DNA from: Alphaproteobacteria bacterium
GTDB lineage: Bacteria > Pseudomonadota > Alphaproteobacteria > Rhizobiales > Xanthobacteraceae
NCBI GenBank assembly: GCA_005884745.1
Contig: VAZU01000130.1
Coordinates: forward strand, 1-7,186
Direction: 5' to 3'
Length of the DNA stretch: 7,186 nucleotides
Under the pieces are notes generated by a model. The model was given only the letters and a program-made list of their open reading frames with translations. It did not search any database and had not been told where the DNA came from. A program made the translations under genes and the position numbers. Of this stretch, positions 6,007 through 7,186 are shown piece by piece (position 1 is the first letter of the stretch; each line of letters begins with the position of its first letter).

Positions 6007-7070
6007 CACACGGCCGTCCTGCGCACCAGGATCCCCTGCGATGTTACCTGATAGACCAGCCAATAGGGCTGTCGCTCCAGGCGGAAGCGCCGCTCGACGC
6101 ATTTCAATAATGTGACCCGGCAAATCACGGCAAGCGCCGCCAGCGCCACGGCCCCCCCGCCGGCTCCCAGCAGCGCCGCCAGTAGCGCGAGCGGGAACGG
6201 ATGGGTGATGATCGAGCTGAAATAGCCGACCGGGTCGATGGACCGGATCGTCCGCCCCCACCGTAATTCATGGGAACAGAGCTGCCGGGCAGTTTGGTCC
6301 TTGCACAAATGGCCGACCGAAACCGCCGAGATCGCCACCTCGGCGCCCATCGCGCGCACTGCCTCCCCGATCGAATAATCATCCGCCAGCGAATCGGCAA
6401 ATTGCTCGAACCCGCCGATTCGGGCCAGCATGTCGCGCCGGAGCGCGATCGTGGCTCCGAAGCAGGGCTGTGCAAGCCTGCAAGCCACGCCGACGATCAC
6501 GCTGGGAAGAAACTGGGCGTTGGCCGCCAAGGCGGCTAGCCGGGCCCAGGTGCGCGTCCCGGACATTCCGTGATAGAGGCAGGTCACGGCGCCGATCCCC
6601 GGCTGTTGCAGCTCGCCGACAATCCGCGCGAGGTAGTCGGGATCGACCTCGATATCGCTGTCGGCCAGGATCACGATGTCATGGTCGGCAAGAGCGGCCA
6701 TGTTTGCCAAATTCGAAATTTTGCGGTTGCCGCCGTGCGCGCGCGGGTCGATCCTGAGTTCGATCTTGCTTTCGGGAAATGCCGCTTGCAGCTGTTTCAC
6801 CAGGGGGATCGCGGCGTCGGCGGCTTCCTCGACCCCGAACACGATCTGCACCGGCGCCGGGTAACGCTGGCTGCAGAACGAGGCGAGACACCGGAAAAGT
6901 CGGGGACCCTCTCCATGCAGGGGCTTGAGAATGGTCACCGGCAACGGCTGGCCATTCGTGGACGGCCGGTGGCCGCGGAAGCGCAGCACCATGGCGGCTG
7001 CAGTCGCAAGATAGAGGCAGCCGATACAGGCCGCCAAGAAGCAGAAATCCGATAGCCACTGAATGATCAT
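6006..7070 (-). CDS. hpnI: HpnI, membrane glycosyltransferase (bacteriohopanetetrol N-acetylglucosaminyl transfer)
   Basis: 354 residues, related to ceramide glucosyltransferases (GT-A fold). An N-terminal membrane span covers roughly 5-27, then TILKPLHGEGP (46-56). The nucleotide-sugar/metal motif ILADSD is at 134-139 and the catalytic-loop LADD at 228-231. HELRW (267-271) corresponds to the (Q/R)xxRW acceptor-site motif, followed by TIRSIDPVGY. One or two further membrane spans lie at about 285-320. In characterised hpn pathways HpnI adds N-acetylglucosamine to bacteriohopanetetrol, and HpnK then deacetylates it. The ATG at 7070 is the only start that keeps the first membrane span, because an in-frame TGA lies about 30 nt upstream; no Shine-Dalgarno is visible. 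Oddity: after RQPYWLV the protein ends with YQVTSQGILVRRTAV, whereas relatives that I remember continue with a P-x-R-D-LLSF stretch and some 40 more residues. The stop overlaps the hpnJ start (TGATG). Confidence 0.93.
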   Translation of the reverse strand: MIIQWLSDFCFLAACIGCLYLATAAAMVLRFRGHRPSTNGQPLPVTILKPLHGEGPRLFRCLASFCSQRYPAPVQIVFGVEEAADAAIPLVKQLQAAFPESKIELRIDPRAHGGNRKISNLANMAALADHDIVILADSDIEVDPDYLARIVGELQQPGIGAVTCLYHGMSGTRTWARLAALAANAQFLPSVIVGVACRLAQPCFGATIALRRDMLARIGGFEQFADSLADDYSIGEAVRAMGAEVAISAVSVGHLCKDQTARQLCSHELRWGRTIRSIDPVGYFSSIITHPFPLALLAALLGAGGGAVALAALAVICRVTLLKCVERRFRLERQPYWLVYQVTSQGILVRRTAV

Positions 7071-7186
7071 AGGGTTACCGCGCGGAGCTAATGTGCCAGC
7101 TCAATCCATGTTCCGCGTTTTCTGGAGTTCCGCGCCGGGTCTGTCGTGCCGAGGTGGATAGATCGCCGCAATCGGGCGCTAGCGAG
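7071..7186. other. Region upstream of hpnI, to the window edge
   Basis: No coding sequence is supported. GAGCT (7085-7089) and AGCTC (7098-7102) make an inverted repeat with an 8-nt spacer just before hpnI. GTTCCGCG occurs twice as a direct repeat (7110-7117 and 7127-7134), with a near-inverted copy CGCGGAGC at 7081-7088. CGCTAGCG at 7178-7185 is an 8-bp palindrome. No convincing -35/-10 pair for hpnI is visible. Confidence 0.35.

Noticed and set aside
7076..7100. Sigma54-type -24/-12 promoter before hpnI (TGGCAC on the minus strand)
   Set aside because: The required GC at the -12 position with 10-nt spacing from GG is absent, so the TGGCAC alone is chance.

Overview
The window is GC-rich and reads as chromosomal DNA of a hopanoid-making alphaproteobacterium, most likely of the Rhizobiales (Bradyrhizobium/Rhodopseudomonas-like). 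That placement is inference: it rests on the very recognisable HpnI, HpnJ and HpnA proteins and on a small conserved hypothetical protein that I associate with that group. No rRNA, tRNA, CRISPR array, insertion sequence or phage gene was found.

Left part (1-2344). The 3' portion of a flavin reductase gene runs off the left edge on the plus strand. It converges on a complete amidase-signature-family hydrolase gene on the minus strand (658-2181). The amidase start is fixed by a clear Shine-Dalgarno. Its upstream region holds a 7-bp inverted repeat overlapped by a direct repeat.

Middle part (2345-3523). A rho-independent terminator on the minus strand (2347-2381) separates the amidase from what lies upstream. 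It is followed by about 300 bp without a convincing gene but with several GC hairpins and a consensus-quality CRP-type palindrome (TGTGA-N6-TCACA, 2463-2478). Next is a 130-residue conserved hypothetical gene on the minus strand (2680-3072). It is divergent from hpnA across a 451-bp spacer that contains a 25-nt near-perfect palindrome and two weak promoter candidates.

Right part (3524-7186). hpnA (plus) converges on a translationally coupled pair, hpnI-hpnJ (minus), which overlap by one base (TGATG). HpnI is the membrane glycosyltransferase that puts N-acetylglucosamine on bacteriohopanetetrol. HpnJ is the radical SAM enzyme that reshapes the deacetylated sugar into the cyclitol ether head group. 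HpnA is a Rossmann-fold sugar epimerase-like protein always filed with this pathway. The deacetylase HpnK, which must act between HpnI and HpnJ, is not in the window, although the 3' end of hpnJ is a place where it could sit. HpnI also ends earlier than I remember for the family. I see no clearly new biological system. The points most worth a second look are the CRP-like site beside a stand-alone terminator, the altered HpnI C-terminus, the missing hpnK, and the uncharacterised 130-aa gene next to hpnA.
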